A stretch of DNA of 64,000 nucleotides from Oasisia sp. SBJ-2009. Its lineage: Eukaryota > Annelida > Polychaeta > Sabellida > Siboglinidae. Location of the stretch: the NCBI GenBank assembly GCA_964017155.1, contig OZ024867.1, positions 17,506,265-17,570,264 on the forward strand, read 5' to 3'. Position 1 is the stretch's first letter. Every line of letters starts with the position of its first letter. Made by a program: the position numbers and the translations under genes. Under the pieces are notes generated by a model that was not told the DNA's origin, did no database searches, and saw nothing but the letters and a program-made list of their open reading frames with translations. Positions 47,578 to 62,500 of the stretch are shown here, piece by piece.

Positions 47578-50500
47578 TTAACATTATTACGTTAAAAAAA
47601 CTAATATCGTTATGAATTTACTTGAAACCATTAAAGGTTATTGTATTGTATGTGTTCAACACTCTTGAGTAAATAAGTTATTCTCCTGTCATCATTCTAA
47701 ATCAAGACCCTCACCTAGAGACTGAAGTTTCCTGTCAACATTCAATGTCAAGACACTCAATTAGAGACTGAAGTCTCCTTTTAACATTCAATGTCAAGAC
47801 ACTCAATTAGAGACTGAAGTCTCCTGTCAACATTCAATGCCAACACACTCATCTAGAGACTGAAGTCTCCTGTCAACATTCAATGTCAAGACACTCAATT
47901 AGAGACTGAAGTCTCCTTTCAACATTCAATGTCAAGACACTCAATTAGAGACTGAAGTCTCCTGTCAACATGCAATGCCAAGACACTCACCTAGAGACTG
48001 AAGTCTCCTGTCAACATTCAATGTCAAGACACTCACCTAGAGACTGAAGTCTGCTTTCAACATTCAATGTCAAGACACTCAATTAAAGACTTTAGTATCC
48101 TGTCAACATTCAATGTCAAGACACTCAATTAGAGACTGTAGTATCCTGTCAACATTCAATGTCAAGACACTCACCTAGAGACTGAAGTCTCCTGTCAACA
48201 TTCAATGCCAAGACACTCACCTAGAGTTTGAAGTCTCCTGTCAACATTCAATGCCAAGACACTCACATAGAGACTGAAGTCTCCTGTCAACATTCAATGT
48301 CAAGACACTCACCTAGAGACTGAAGTCTCCTGGCCACGGCTGATGCAAATCTGCGTTCTCCTCCGAGGTCTGTGGTGATGAGTTTGTAGAGCGGGCCACT
48401 GGGAGAGACAAAGATGACACGTTGACACAGAAAGGTGTTCTTTCTTTACTTGGTATTTAGTGCAATGTCACAATGACTGTGAATCAGACTGTGGCCAGAC
48501 ATGCTGACCTCCAGAACACCCAGTGTTAGGATGTTTATGAGCCTGTAATGACAGTGGCTTTTAGGACACTGTTAATGTTGAATAATTTGTATGGCATAGT
48601 ATTACCTTATAAAAGTATATTCTTATTTTAGTTTTATTTCATAGTTGCCAATTAGTTTCTACCCAATTCTGAGGTAAGGCCACATTGGTGGCAACATTGG
48701 CAAAACATTAATATCCCAGGCAGGTGTGTGGTGTTACAAAGTGCTGTCACATGGTCAGGGTGGATCCTGGGTAATTGAGGCTATTTACTTTCCAGGAGTG
48801 AGCAGAGATCGCAACTCCAAAACACCCAATATCGAAGGAATCCTTGGTGTAGTATAACATTAGAAATGACAATATCACTCAATACAATGCTACAAACATG
48901 TCTCTGGTGCAACCAGAAACCAGACGTTTAGTTGCACATAAACTGTTTTATTCTGAACCATGAGTCATTCAAATCCTTTTAAGTTTACCACAAGAGATTC
49001 ATCTGTAATGAAGCATTGTTATCTCCTCCAAATGACTGCCACAACTTAGAACATGTTGGTAATTTAACCAGCAAAGTTATCTACGAACAGTATCTAGGCA
49101 ATGTATAAAGTATGAATGAATATAGTCTTTCTTGTCATAAATCTGAAAGGCAACATTTTTTATATTGAAACAGCCATTGCTACTCAGGTTATGTGTTTAA
49201 ATGTCTAAAAATGAATATGAGACTGCAAAGAAGACCTCCAAAGTCAGTATTTTACACTATCATTTCTATGGATGAAACTAACAGAAGTAAACATATTTAC
49301 ACTGACAGATCTGTTCCATGTCCATCTAACCACTACTGGACATGTGGTCCGATAGAACAAGGGAATACTCTGCTGCTCTTGACAATTTACAATTCCTACT
49401 GCAGGTATCACTGGCCAGTTAAAAAGCAACCTCCAGCCAAATTTGGTGCACTGTTAGCATGATGTGACCTTGACATACCTGCTCTGATTGGAGCGATGTG
49501 AACGTCCCAATTGTTGGACAGCTTTATCAGCACTCCACGGAAGTTCCAATGTCAGGTGAACCCGTCGCCGTTGGTTACCAACTCGAAGGTCAGCATGGAG
49601 GGAAATCCCTGTACAAGGTCAAGTTAATAGATTATTCATACAGAAGTTCCTCAATGTAAAATCATACAGTCCAGGACAACCAGGTTGTGTAGTAGCCAAC
49701 CCAGTCAGAATTAGGACTGCCTACGAGGGTAGTTTCTTGGTCACAAAAGTATCACCGTAACTGTAATTACTATTGCAATACTATCCTGGTAGTCTCATGA
49801 TCATTACGATAGTATCGTGATAGTATCATGTAAGCTTACTGTGGTTGTGTTCCAGTTTTACCTGCTGGGATCTAGATGACACGTGGCATGGACTCAGTGT
49901 CAGGAGGACTCACAGCTGCTTCACAAATACGATAAGGGAATGAGGGTGATATGGTCAATAACTGTAGATGTCACAACATTGGTGACATGCCTCACAATAG
50001 TTATGTCATCTGCTTCATATGTCCACCATGGGAACTCTAGCCAGGTGACTTGTGACATCCCTGAAGACTATTCATGTGACATCCCTGAAGACTATTAATG
50101 TGACATCCATGAAGACTATTCATGTGACATCCATGAAGACTATTAATGTGACATCCCTGAAGACTATTCATGTGACATCCATGAAGACTATTCATGTGAC
50201 ATCCCTGAAGACTATTAATGTGACATCCATGAAGACTATTCATGTGACATCCATGAAGACTATTCATGTGACATCCATGAAGACTATTAATGTGACATAC
50301 ATGAAGACTATTCATGTGACATCCCTGAAGACTATTAATGTGACATCCATGAAGACTATTCATGTGACATCCCTGAAGACTATTAATGTGACATCCCTGA
50401 AGACTATTCATGTGACATCCCTGAAGACTATTAATGTGACATCCATGAAGACTATTCATGTGACATCCATGAAGACTATTAATGTGACATCCATGAAGAC

Positions 50501-53500
50501 TATTAATGTGACATCCATGAAGACTATTAATGTGACATCCCTGAAGACTATTCATGTGACATCCCTGAAGACTATTAATGTGACATCCATGAAGACTATT
50601 CATGTGACATCCATGAAGACTATTAATGTGACATCCATGAAGACTATTCATGTGACATCCCTGAAGACTATTAATGTGACATCCCTGAAGACTATTAATG
50701 TGACATCCCTGAAGACTATTCATGTGATATCCCTGAATACTATTAATGTGACATCCATGAAGACTATTCATGTGACATCCCTGAAGACTATTAATGTGAC
50801 ATCCCTGAAGACTATTCATGTGACATCCCTGAAGACTATTAATGTGACATCCATGAAGACTATTCATGTGACATCCCTGAAGACTATTCATGTGACATCC
50901 CTGAAGACTATTCATGTGACATCCCTGAAGACTATTCATGTGACATCCCTGAAGACTAGTCATGTGACATCCCTGAAGACTAGTCATGTGACATCCCTGA
51001 AGACTATTCATGTGACATCCATGAAGACTATTCATGTGACATCCATGAAGACTATTCATGTGACATCCATGAAGACTATTAATGTGACATCCCTGAAGAC
51101 TATTCATGTGACATCCCTGAAGACTATTCATGTGACATCCATGAAGACTATTCATGTGACATCCATGAAGACTATTCATGTGACATCCATGAAGACTATT
51201 CATGTGACATCCCTGAAGACTATTAATGTGACATCCCTGAAGACTATTCATGTGACATCCCTGAAGACTATTAATGTGACATCCATGAAGACTATTCATG
51301 TGACATCCATGAAGACTATTAATGTGACATCCATGAAGACTATTCATGTGACATCCATGAAGACTATTCATGTGACATCCCTGAAGACTATTAATGTGAC
51401 ATCCCTGAAGACTATTCATGTGACATCCCTGAAGACTATTAATGTGACATCCATGAAGACTATTCATGTGACATCCATGAAGACTATTAATGTGACATCC
51501 ATGAAGACTATTCATGTGACATCCCTGAAGACTATTAATGTGACATCCCTGAAGACAATTCATGTGACATCCATGAAGACTAATCCTGTGCTCTCCTGTA
51601 ATCAGTGTCGTCCTTGGACTCTACAGGTGACGTCCTTGGACTCTACAGGTGACGTCCTTGGACTCTACAGGTGACGTCCTTGGACTCTACAGGTGACGTC
51701 CTTGGACTCTACAGGTGACGTCCTTGGACTCTACAGGTGACGTCCTTGGACTCTACTGGTGACGTCCTTGGACTCTACTGGTGACGTCCTTGGACTCTAC
51801 AGGTGACGTCCTTGGACTCTACAGGTGACGTCCTTGGACTCTACAGGTGACGTCCTTGGACTCTACTGGTGACGTCCTTGGACTCTACTGGTGACGTCCT
51901 TGGACTCTACAGGTGACGTCCTTGGACTCTACAGGTGACGTCCTTGGACTCTACAGGTGACGTCCTTGGACTCTACTGGTGACGTCCTTGGACTCTACTG
52001 GTGACGTCCTTGGACTCTACAGGTGACGTCCTTGGACTCTACAGGTGACGTCCTTGGACTCTACTGGTGACGTCCTTGGACTCTACTGGTGACGTCCTTG
52101 GACTCTACAGGTGACGTCCTTGGACTCTACAGGTGACGTCCTTGGACTCTACTGGTGACGTCCTTGGACTCTACAGGTGACGTCCTTGGACTCTACTGGT
52201 GACGTCCTTGGACTCTACAGGTGACGTCCTTGGACTCTACTGGTGACGTCCTTGGACTCTACAGGTGACGTCCTTGGACTCTACTGGTGACGTCCTTGGA
52301 CTCTACAGGTGACGTCCTTGGACTCTACTGGTGACGTCCTTGGACTCTACTGGTGACGTCCACTCCCACCCACCTGTGCTGGCAGCGTCTGAGATGATGG
52401 CCACTAGTTTGGAGCCTTGCATGAAGAGATTCCGCTGAAAAGATAAACAATTTGATACTGGCAAAGGTGAGGATCATGCTATGCATTACTACCATGCTAA
52501 TCATGCTTAATGTACAATATATTCTTTGCAGTGGTATGAAAGTTGGTATTTCTACCTAGCATAATATCAAACAAAGAAACACTTAAATAGATGTTTATAT
52601 GTTGACTACCTATAACATTTCTGGGAAAACAAACGTGCATACAACATGCATACATCACTAATGTGTAGCTGCACCACCAGATGGCTCTGTCAATTAAAGT
52701 TGACCTACTTCTGTGACATTGATACTGTCGAGGACCCCTGGTGAGTCTTTGTCGCGCAACTCATACTGAGGCTGAGACTGCGGTGACCTTCGAACCATGC
52801 GACCCCTGCGTCCTGTCATCTCAGCCACACAGCCAGGACCACCCAGTCTGTCGATGATGTCATCAAGTGGGCTGCAACCAAGGCAACTTAACAGGTAAAT
52901 GAAAGTTCTTATGTAGCGCAGTATCCAGTCCTCAGGACTGCTCAAAGCGCTTTACACTTTACTTCCCTGACAGACCTGTTCAATCAAACACCGTCTCAAC
53001 TTCTCTGAGGAGGTTCCAGCCACGCTGCAATTAACTGCAAAGGCTGCTGGTACATATATCAACCACTGTCTTTAGCCAGGTATTCATTCATAAAGCTGAA
53101 CTGCGGCAATGTAGAGTGAAAAAACTTGCCCAAGGTTTAACACCGCAGCACAGGATTTGAACGCTGGTTCTCTTAGTGAAGAGTCTAAAGCTCTGCCCCT
53201 GAGCCACTGCGCTCTATCACATACACAGTTCAGGTAGTGTATATACTTTCACTTTCACTTCTGATGGATGAGTTGTACATGCAAGTCTACCAATGATATC
53301 ATTTGCATAAAGTTTGCATAAAGTAACCGTATGGTAATCTATGTGTAGTCGCCACTGCCGGCGATGATACCATGTTTGTTTTGTGAAGTGTATTTGTTTA
53401 AATAATGATAGTGATTTTATTTTGTAACCTAGTGTGTGTATATGTTTACATATAAGATACGTGAGGAGTAGTTTGGCGGTTGTAGTCTTTTTCATAGTTA

Positions 53501-56500
53501 CGTCAGAAAGTAAAAGATCGCCCGGGGCCGATTTTGTGGCGGAGGACTTGAAGGAAAATATTTTTTAAATTGCAGCAAATTTCCGAATTTCAAATCAAAT
53601 AGCGAAAAAACATTCAAATATTCAACATTTTTAATCAAATAGTCTGACAACTCCTTAATAGCTACTGATTGGTGAGGAAAAGTAACCAACTGTACCTGTT
53701 GGGCAGCTCAATGCGGTTTGCAAAACTGAGCAGCATCTGTTTGGCTGTACAGCACCAGTCGTCTACAGGGTGGACCACGTTCTGAAGCAGGACCACACCA
53801 ACAAGTCACTCCCACACCAACAAGTCAGTCCCACACCAACAAGTCAGTCCCACACCAACAAGTCAGGCCCACACCAACAAGTCAGTCACACACCAACAAG
53901 TCAGTCCCAACCAACAAGTCAGTCCCACACCAACAAGTCAGTCACACACCAACAAGTCAGTCACACACCAACAAGTCAGTCCCACACCAACAAGTCAGTC
54001 ACACACCAACAAGTCAGGCCCACACCAACAAGTCAGGCCCACACCAACAAGTCAGGCCCACACCAACAAGTCAGGACCACACCAACAAGTCAGGACCACA
54101 CCAACAAGTCAGGCCCACACCAACAAGTCAGTCACACACCAACAAGTCAGGACCACACCAACAAGTCAGGCCCACACCAACAAGTCAGGACCACACCAAC
54201 AAGTCAGTCACACACCAACAAGTCAGTCACACACCAACAAGTCAGTCACGCACCAACAAGTCAGTCACACACCAACAAGTCAGTCACACACCAACAAGTC
54301 AGGCCCACACCAACAAGTCAGGACCACACCAACAAGTCAGTCACACACCAACAAGTCAGGACCACACCAACAAGTCAGTCCCACACCAACAAGTCAGGAC
54401 CACACCAACAAGTCAGTCACACACCAACAAGTCAGGACCACACCAACAAGTCAGTCCCACACCAACAAGTCAGGACCACACCAACAAGTCAGTCACACAC
54501 CAACAAGTCAGGACCACACCAACAAGTCAGTCCCACACCAACAAGTCAGTCACACACCAACAAGTCAGTCACACACCAACAAGTCAGTCACACAGAAAAC
54601 AGCAGCAGGGGTTGGTTATTGGATATTATAAAGGGGGGGTCTAGGTTGTTTTGATGCACAGACGGACAAGTTACGTGATATTGATATAACTAAAAAACAC
54701 CCTTCATCCTAACAAATTAGGGCATATAGTTTGTTTAGCCCAGAAGTGAATCATATGAGACTTATTAGTGAGGGTACATATTACCAATAATATAAGTGCA
54801 CCAAGAAATTAAATCCCCTGCATTTTTCTGTAATCAAACGACATATTTGCAAACTGTAATCAAAAAAGAAATTATAACTATGACATACCCTACTAATCAA
54901 ATGTACAGGTATGATGCACCTGCTGTTATAAAAATATGTTGTTATTGAATACAATATTTTAAACCAAACAATATACTGGTGATGTCTGTCACTGAATTAC
55001 CTGATTTTCGTTGGTCACGGGGAAACTTTGTTCGATGAATCGAGTGAGAATCTCACGGCAGAGTGAAACAAACCCTACTAGTGGCGCCATCTTGCATTTG
55101 TTCAACTCACTATCCAAACTGGCCTGGAAACAGACACATGGTGTACAGAATGTGATCCAAACTCAATGAATCTACGAATTAAAATTAAAAAAATATATAT
55201 AAAATTATTCTCGCATAGATTCAAGAGAGAAGGAACCAATGACTTGTTGTAGCCCGTCACTTCCAAGTGACACAGGCAATGTATGTTTAAAGAAACTGGC
55301 CAAGTGTCAACGTTGTGGTGGTGACAGATAGTGCTGGTTTATTGTTCCACGGATTGGACTAAACTAGTAGTAATATGAAGACAACTGTTGCTGAGTGTAA
55401 ACACTGAGAAACCAAGCTGTGAATGAGTCCTACCTCTCCTGTGGTCTGTAGGCCGATGACCACGCAGTGACCACTGTCCAGAACAGCCTTAGCCTCGGTC
55501 ACTATGGCGGGAACCTTCATGCCGAGACTGCAGTCAGAATCACATACGGACTGGTCAGTTCAGATGACCCTTTCAACTCCGTACACATGACATGTTGATG
55601 TAGACCAAACGGTTAAGAAATGTTGGCTGTAACAAGTGTTTGCTTACAACTACCCCTCTACAGGGGGATATCTTTACACATTCATACGCAAAATTTTATT
55701 TATGATAAATGTTTATGTCAACTTGAAATTAAACTGAATTTTAACTCAAGGTTGCTTCTTCATTATTTGGGTTGAATCTTTTGGGTCACATGCAGTGGCC
55801 GTGTTTGGGCTGCAATTTACATGAAATGTAGGAATGGAGTTTACAAGGACATGTTTAAAAACATAGTGCCATAATCATTCCAATAAGCTTATTTAACTGG
55901 TAAACATTCCCTCAGTGACAGTCATCTCCAAAGCCAACACGGCCGGGTCAGTCAATAATTATGATCTAATTTATAAAATGTCACACTACACTCAGAGCTC
56001 AGAGATGACGGAGGATCAGAGGTTCCAGCTAACTGTAATGTTCTAGTTGTCGTATGCGGATGTGGTGGCATAAGTAGCTGCCAGTGACATCTGCTGGGAC
56101 GACAGTTGTGTCAGCACTGACAAGTGTCATAGACTGCACATGACACATGTGTGCCTCCGTCACTGCTACTAGTTATCTGCAATGTTTGACTCTGATAACT
56201 TGAATAACAATTAGGAAACTACATGACATTTCAATCAGATGTCAGATGATCTTCCACTTTGAGTGGATATTTGGAATAAAAAAGCCTTTAGTACACCTCT
56301 CTCTGCTTTTAGATGGCATAACATACACGGTTGTGAGAATTTCCTTCTGAATACAGCTGTGTTTATTTTTGGAATATTGCGGAGGGAGGAGGTTCTTCGG
56401 CTACACAGATACAACGTGGTTCAGGGCCTACAACGTAAGCAGCACTCGCACAGAAAGATACAAATTCTCACTAGTCACTGCAGACGTTTGACACTGTGAC

Positions 56501-59500
56501 AGGTGACGCGCGACACTGTGACAGGTGACACTGTGACAGGTGACGTGTGACAGGTGATGTGTGACACTGTGACAGGTGACGCGTGACACTGTGACAGGTG
56601 ACGTGTGACACTGTGACGTGTGACACTGTGACACTGTGACAGGTGACGTGTGACACTGTGACAGGTGACGTGTGACACTGTGACAGGTGACGTGTGACAC
56701 TGTGACAGGTGACGTGTGACACTGTGACAGGTGACGTGTGACACTGTGACAGGTGATGTGTGACACTGTGACAGGTGACGTGTGACACTGTGACAGGTGG
56801 CGCGTGACACTGTGACAGGTGACGTGTGACACTGTGACACTGTGACAGGTGACACTGTGACAGGTGATGTGTGACACTGTGACAGGTGATGCGTGACACT
56901 GTGACAGGTGACACTGTGACAGGTGACACTGTGACAGGTGACACTGTTACAGGTGACGTGTGACACTGTGACGTGTGACACTGTGACAGGTGATGTGTGA
57001 CGTGTGACAGGTGACGTACCACAGCTGTTTGAAGAATCTCTGATGAGCCGCCCAGAAATTGGACCAGACTCGGTTGTTGGAGCAACTTGTTCGCTCAACC
57101 GCGACGTCGAGAGATCGACGCAACTCACACCTGGCAAACACAGAGCACTGCTGACTAACCATGACAACTCATCTGAGATCTCATTGATTGAGACATCATG
57201 GGACCTACGGGGTGAAGTGTGTGTGGCTCAGTGGGGAATCAGAGACATCTCAACAATACATCCTGTCATCTGAAGGGCTTAGTGAAAGTTGTTTGTTGCC
57301 AACACAATGTGGCAATTCCTGAAACCTGACATAAAACATGTCTACTGATTATCCTGCGTGGTAACTGTATGACTCAATGCCTCGTCACATCCATTGACCT
57401 GCAACTGTTTGCAGTTTTGATCTTATTTCTGGTTTTACTTGACACATATTTACTTGTACAAAGACAAGAGTTACCAGAGGTGTGTGGCTGTGTTGTACAA
57501 AGACAAGACAAGAGTTACCAGAGGTGTGCGGCTGTATTGTACAAAGACAAGAGTTACCAGAGGTGTGCTGCTGTGTTGTACAAAGACAAGACAAGAGTTA
57601 CCAGAGGTGTGTGGCTGTGTTGTACAAAGACAAGACAAGAGTTACCAGAGGTGTGCGGCTGTGTTGTACAAAGACAAGTCAAGAGTTACCAGAGGTGTGT
57701 GGCTGTGTTGTACAAAGACAAGACAAGAGTTACCAGAGGTGTGCGGCTGTGTTGTACAAAGACAAGTCAAGAGTTACCAGAGGTGTGTGGCTGTGTTGTA
57801 CAAAGACAAGACAAGAGTTACCAGAGGTGTGTGGCTGTGTTGTACAAAGACAAGAGTTACCAGAGGTGTGTGGCTGTGTTGTACAAAGACAAGAGTTACC
57901 AGAGGTGTGCTGCTGTGTTGTACAAAGACAAGAGTTACCAGAGGTGTGCTGCTGTGTTGTACAAAGACAAGAGTTACCAGAGGTGTGCTGCTGTGTTGTA
58001 CATCTTCTTCTGACTTTCGTCCAGGCAGATCTCAACGTTCACAAACTGAGCCATAGAAACAACACAGAGATTAATGTAGATAAATTGCAAGGACACAGAA
58101 CAGAAAGGTAAGTGTGTAGGTGGCACTGTTGGACTGTTCTGAGGTAATCCACTTACACTGAGTGCAGAATAAAGTTTAAAAACAATTGCTTATATTATGG
58201 ACATTTAATATTCATAACATATCAGAATTCTACGGGGAAATCCACACATCAAATGATATTATTTACCCATTGTAAAATTCCAATCTGAAACACAAGTTGC
58301 AGTTTGAAACTGTTCAGAAAGACTTACTGGTGACTGTTATCTACATCATAATATGGTCTGTGCCTACCTCAGCTTCCTGGAAACTCAATCCACGAGACAC
58401 GTACATCCCTGACGTCTTCATCTCCATCGCCAGCATCTCTGCCACTCCTGAATCCAACATCATTGTCACATGCCATTAACATCTCTGCCACTCCTGAATC
58501 CAACATCATTGTCACATGCCATTAACATCTCTGCCACTCCTGAATCCAACATCATTGTCACATGCCATTAACATCTCTGCCACTCCTGAATCCAACATCA
58601 TTGTCACATGCCATTAACATCTCTGCCACTCCTGAATCCAACATCATTGTCACAGGCCATTAACATCTCTGCCACTCCTGAATCCAACATCATTGTCACA
58701 TGCCATTAACATCTCTGCCACTCTTGAATCCAACATCATTGTCACATGCCATTAACATCTCTGCCACTCTTGAATCCAGCATCACTGTCACATTCCACTA
58801 ACATCTCTGCCACTCTTGCACCCAGCATCACTGTCACATTCCACTAACATCTATGCCACTCCTGCACCCAGCATCATTGTCACATTCCACTAACACATAT
58901 GCCACTCCTGCACCCAGCATCATTGTCACATTCCACTAACATCTATGCCACTCTTGCACCCAGCATCATTGTCACATTCCACTAACATCTCTGCCACTCT
59001 TGCACCCAGCATCACTGTCACATTCCACTAACATCTATGCCACTCTTGCACCCAGCATCACTGTCACATTCCACTAACATCTATGCCACTCCTGCACCCA
59101 GCATCATTGTCACATTCCACTAACATCTATGCCACTCCTGCACCCAGCATAACATATCTATATTACACATGGCACTTCAGTTACAATCTCCAGTACAGAC
59201 ACTACTGACTGAAGCCCTTGTTACCCAACCCTGCCCGGCCCTGTTTCACTCTAGAAGGTCCCAGTGCCCCACTGTACCCTACCCCACCCCATGACCTACC
59301 TAGGCCTTTCTTGTGGATGGTGTCAAGGAACTCCTGGAATGACTTGAAGGCAGCTCCATCTCCCCATAGGCCCAACCGCTCCATGAAGGCCTGCGACACA
59401 CCAACCAGTGTCACCAACCAGTGTCACCACAGAGTCACCAACCACTGTCACCAACCAGTGTCACCAACCACTGTCACCAACCACTGTCATCAACCACTGT

Positions 59501-62500
59501 CACCAACCAGTGTCGCCAACTAATGTCACCAACCAGTGTCACCAACTGGTGTCACCAACCACTGTCATCAATCAATGTCACCAGCCAGTGTCACCAGCCA
59601 GTGTCACCAACCAGTGTCACCAACCAGTGTCACCAACCAATGTCACCAACCAGCATCACCAACCAGTGTCACCACAGAGTCACCAACCAGTGTCACCAAC
59701 CACTGTCACCAACCTGTGTCACCAAACTGGTGTCACCAACCACTGTCACTAACCACTGTCACTAACCAGTGTCACCAACCACTGTCACCAACTTGTTTCA
59801 CCAAACCGGTGTCACCAACCACTGTCACCAACCAGTGTCACCAACCAGTGTCACCAACCAGTGTCACCAACCGGTGTCACCAACCACTGTCATCAATCAA
59901 TGTAACCAGCCACTGTCACCAACCAGTGTCACCAACCAGCGTCACCAACCACTGCCACCAATCAGTGCCACCAATCAGTGCCACCAATCACTGCCACCAA
60001 CCAGCATCATCGACCACTGTCACCAACCACTTTCATCAATCAGAGTCACCAACCAGTGTCACCAATCAGTGTCACCAACCACTATCACCAACCAGCGTCA
60101 CCAACCACTGTCATCTATCAGAGTCACCAACCAGTGTCACCAATCAGTGTCACCAACCAACGTCACCACCCACTGTCATCAATCAGTGCCACCAACCACT
60201 GTCACCAACTACTGTCATCAATCAGAGTCACCAACCACTGTCACCAATCAGTGTCACCAACCACTGTCACCAACCACTGTCATCAATCAGAGTCACCAAC
60301 CAGTGTCACCCACTAGAGTCACCAACCAGTGGCACTAACCACTGTCACCAATGAGTGTAATCAACTGGCGGCACCAATCAGTGATACCAAGCCATGCCAT
60401 CTCCAATAACACCAGTGTCACCAATGTTGTAAATTCATGTCACCAATCAATGACACCAACCAAAATGCCCCTCCACTGTCATCAATCAGAGTCACCAATA
60501 AATATAATAATCCATTGTCACATAGTGATGTCACAAATCCATTGTTAGCAATTAGTGTCACCAAATAAACGACACCAACTAAACTCACTATTTGGTGTCA
60601 ACAATGGATGACACCACGATCCAAATGGGACCAACCGATGACACAACAGTCACCAAACAATGTCACCATGCAACCAGTGATACCTACCAAAGTCACAATC
60701 CAGTGTCACCAACAAATGTCAGCCATAGTCATCACTCACTGTCACTAACCAGGGTCACAATCCAGTGTCACTGATCAATGTCAACAACTGGAGGCACCAA
60801 CTGACCTTTCCAACCAATAGAATCAAATAATGTCACCACAATTAAAACTGATGTCACCAAACTATGTCAAACAGTTAGAAGTGTCATCCAAAGCATGGCT
60901 GCTCGTATTTGTCTTTCATTACTTCTTGCAAAATCAATTGTTAATTTTCAATAAATAAATGTAATCATGTGACTTGACGAACCATGTTCTTGACGTCTGT
61001 GACCCCGGTGGCACTGCAGTAAACCACCCTCGCCTTGGGGAGCATTCTGTAATCACAAACAATAGTCATTCAAAGATGAAAATTGTTACACACATATTAT
61101 ACAAATCACACCTTTAGGTGCAGCCAAAGTGTTAGAAACCAATACAGTTGTCTGTATTTGTTTGTTGTTTGTGGATCCATATAGCTGTTAGTTTTTGGTG
61201 TACGAGGCTGACAATGTGTGTGATCTTGAGTGTCCACGGGGGCAAGATTTATAATGCAATTAATTCGCTTGTGGGGATCTTGGAGGGGATCTTGGATCTT
61301 TCTTCAAAATGGTTTTAGTGCAGGCAACTGCCTTTTCCATGTGCAACGCCAGGCAACACAAGTAGTTTACTATAAGCAGCAGTATGCATTTATAATATAA
61401 AATATATTTGGTTAAAAACCTGCTCAGAAGAGCTAAGCCTAGTTTAAAACAACATGCAAAGACACAATATGTATATTTCTTTTATTCAGCTGTCACAATT
61501 TATGAAACACATTTATCAGCATGGAGACTATTTCAGTATACACTCACCTCTGAATTGTGGCCACAGCCAGCGCTACCTTAGTGCTAGCCGACTCTTTTCC
61601 CTGGAAATAAAATAACTGTTAATTAATCAAGATTAGTTAATTAGCTATTCCCACTTGATAACTAAAACTATTAATACAACTCGACGCATTATTGAGGTAA
61701 GTGTTTCATCAGCAACTGCTGTTATTTCTGTGCAGGTCTTTGTAGGCTGAGGTCACAACACGTGTGTTTCCAATTTCCCTCTCACAGATATTTAACTTCC
61801 CTAGCAATGACTTTTAAAGTCTCTTTGATAAGACACAAGTGAGGGGAAATTAACTAAACAACATAAGCATTAGACCGGGAGTTGGTAGTTTGGACCAATG
61901 AGGATCAGTTCAGTAAGAGTCACATGAGCTTGTGTCAACAACATCAACCCCAGGATACCATTGGGCTCTGTGACTGGAGTCTCACTGAACCAATGTCCTC
62001 GGTCATACAGCAGTGTTTTGCATTTGCTTATCTTGATTGGTAACCTGAGAGGAACTGAACATATCTGGGGTGTAGCCGATTGTAAAATAGGGTCTAGGAA
62101 CACTTTTTAGATTGTGATTGAAATGTTATATTTACATAGTCGCGTTTCCCTTACACTGCAAAACTTAACTTTTAATTAATGTTGTTATTGTCTAAATAAT
62201 GCTATAGTTATTGTCTAAACAATGCTATAGTTATTGTCTAAACAATGCTATAGTTATTGTCTAAATAGTGCTATAGTTATTGTCTAAATAATGCTATAGT
62301 CATTGTTTAAATAATGCTATAGTTATTTTCTAAATAACACTACAGTTATTCCTACTCACGGGCACAAAGTTCTTGGCTTTGTGACACTCGTCAAATATGA
62401 GACAGCCCCCGAAGTGCTGCCCCCCGCACCAGTCCACCAACTGTTGCAGCCGACTCTGTCTTGTGCCACCAAATGTACCTGCAACACCAAGTCTGGCTGG

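Noticed and set aside
50037..51674. 508- and 540-codon ORFs on opposite strands
   Set aside because: Both are translations of the same 24-bp minisatellite inside an SBNO intron.
50045..52362. CRISPR-like array
   Set aside because: The repeats are contiguous without unique spacers and lie in an intron of an animal gene.
53770..54654. 294-codon ORF of His-Thr-Asn-Lys-Ser repeats
   Set aside because: It is a 19-bp intronic minisatellite read in all three frames in turn.
59408..60354. 272-codon Ser/Pro/Thr/Val/Asn/Gln repeat ORF
   Set aside because: It is a 13-bp minisatellite next to an SBNO acceptor, with several frames open at once.
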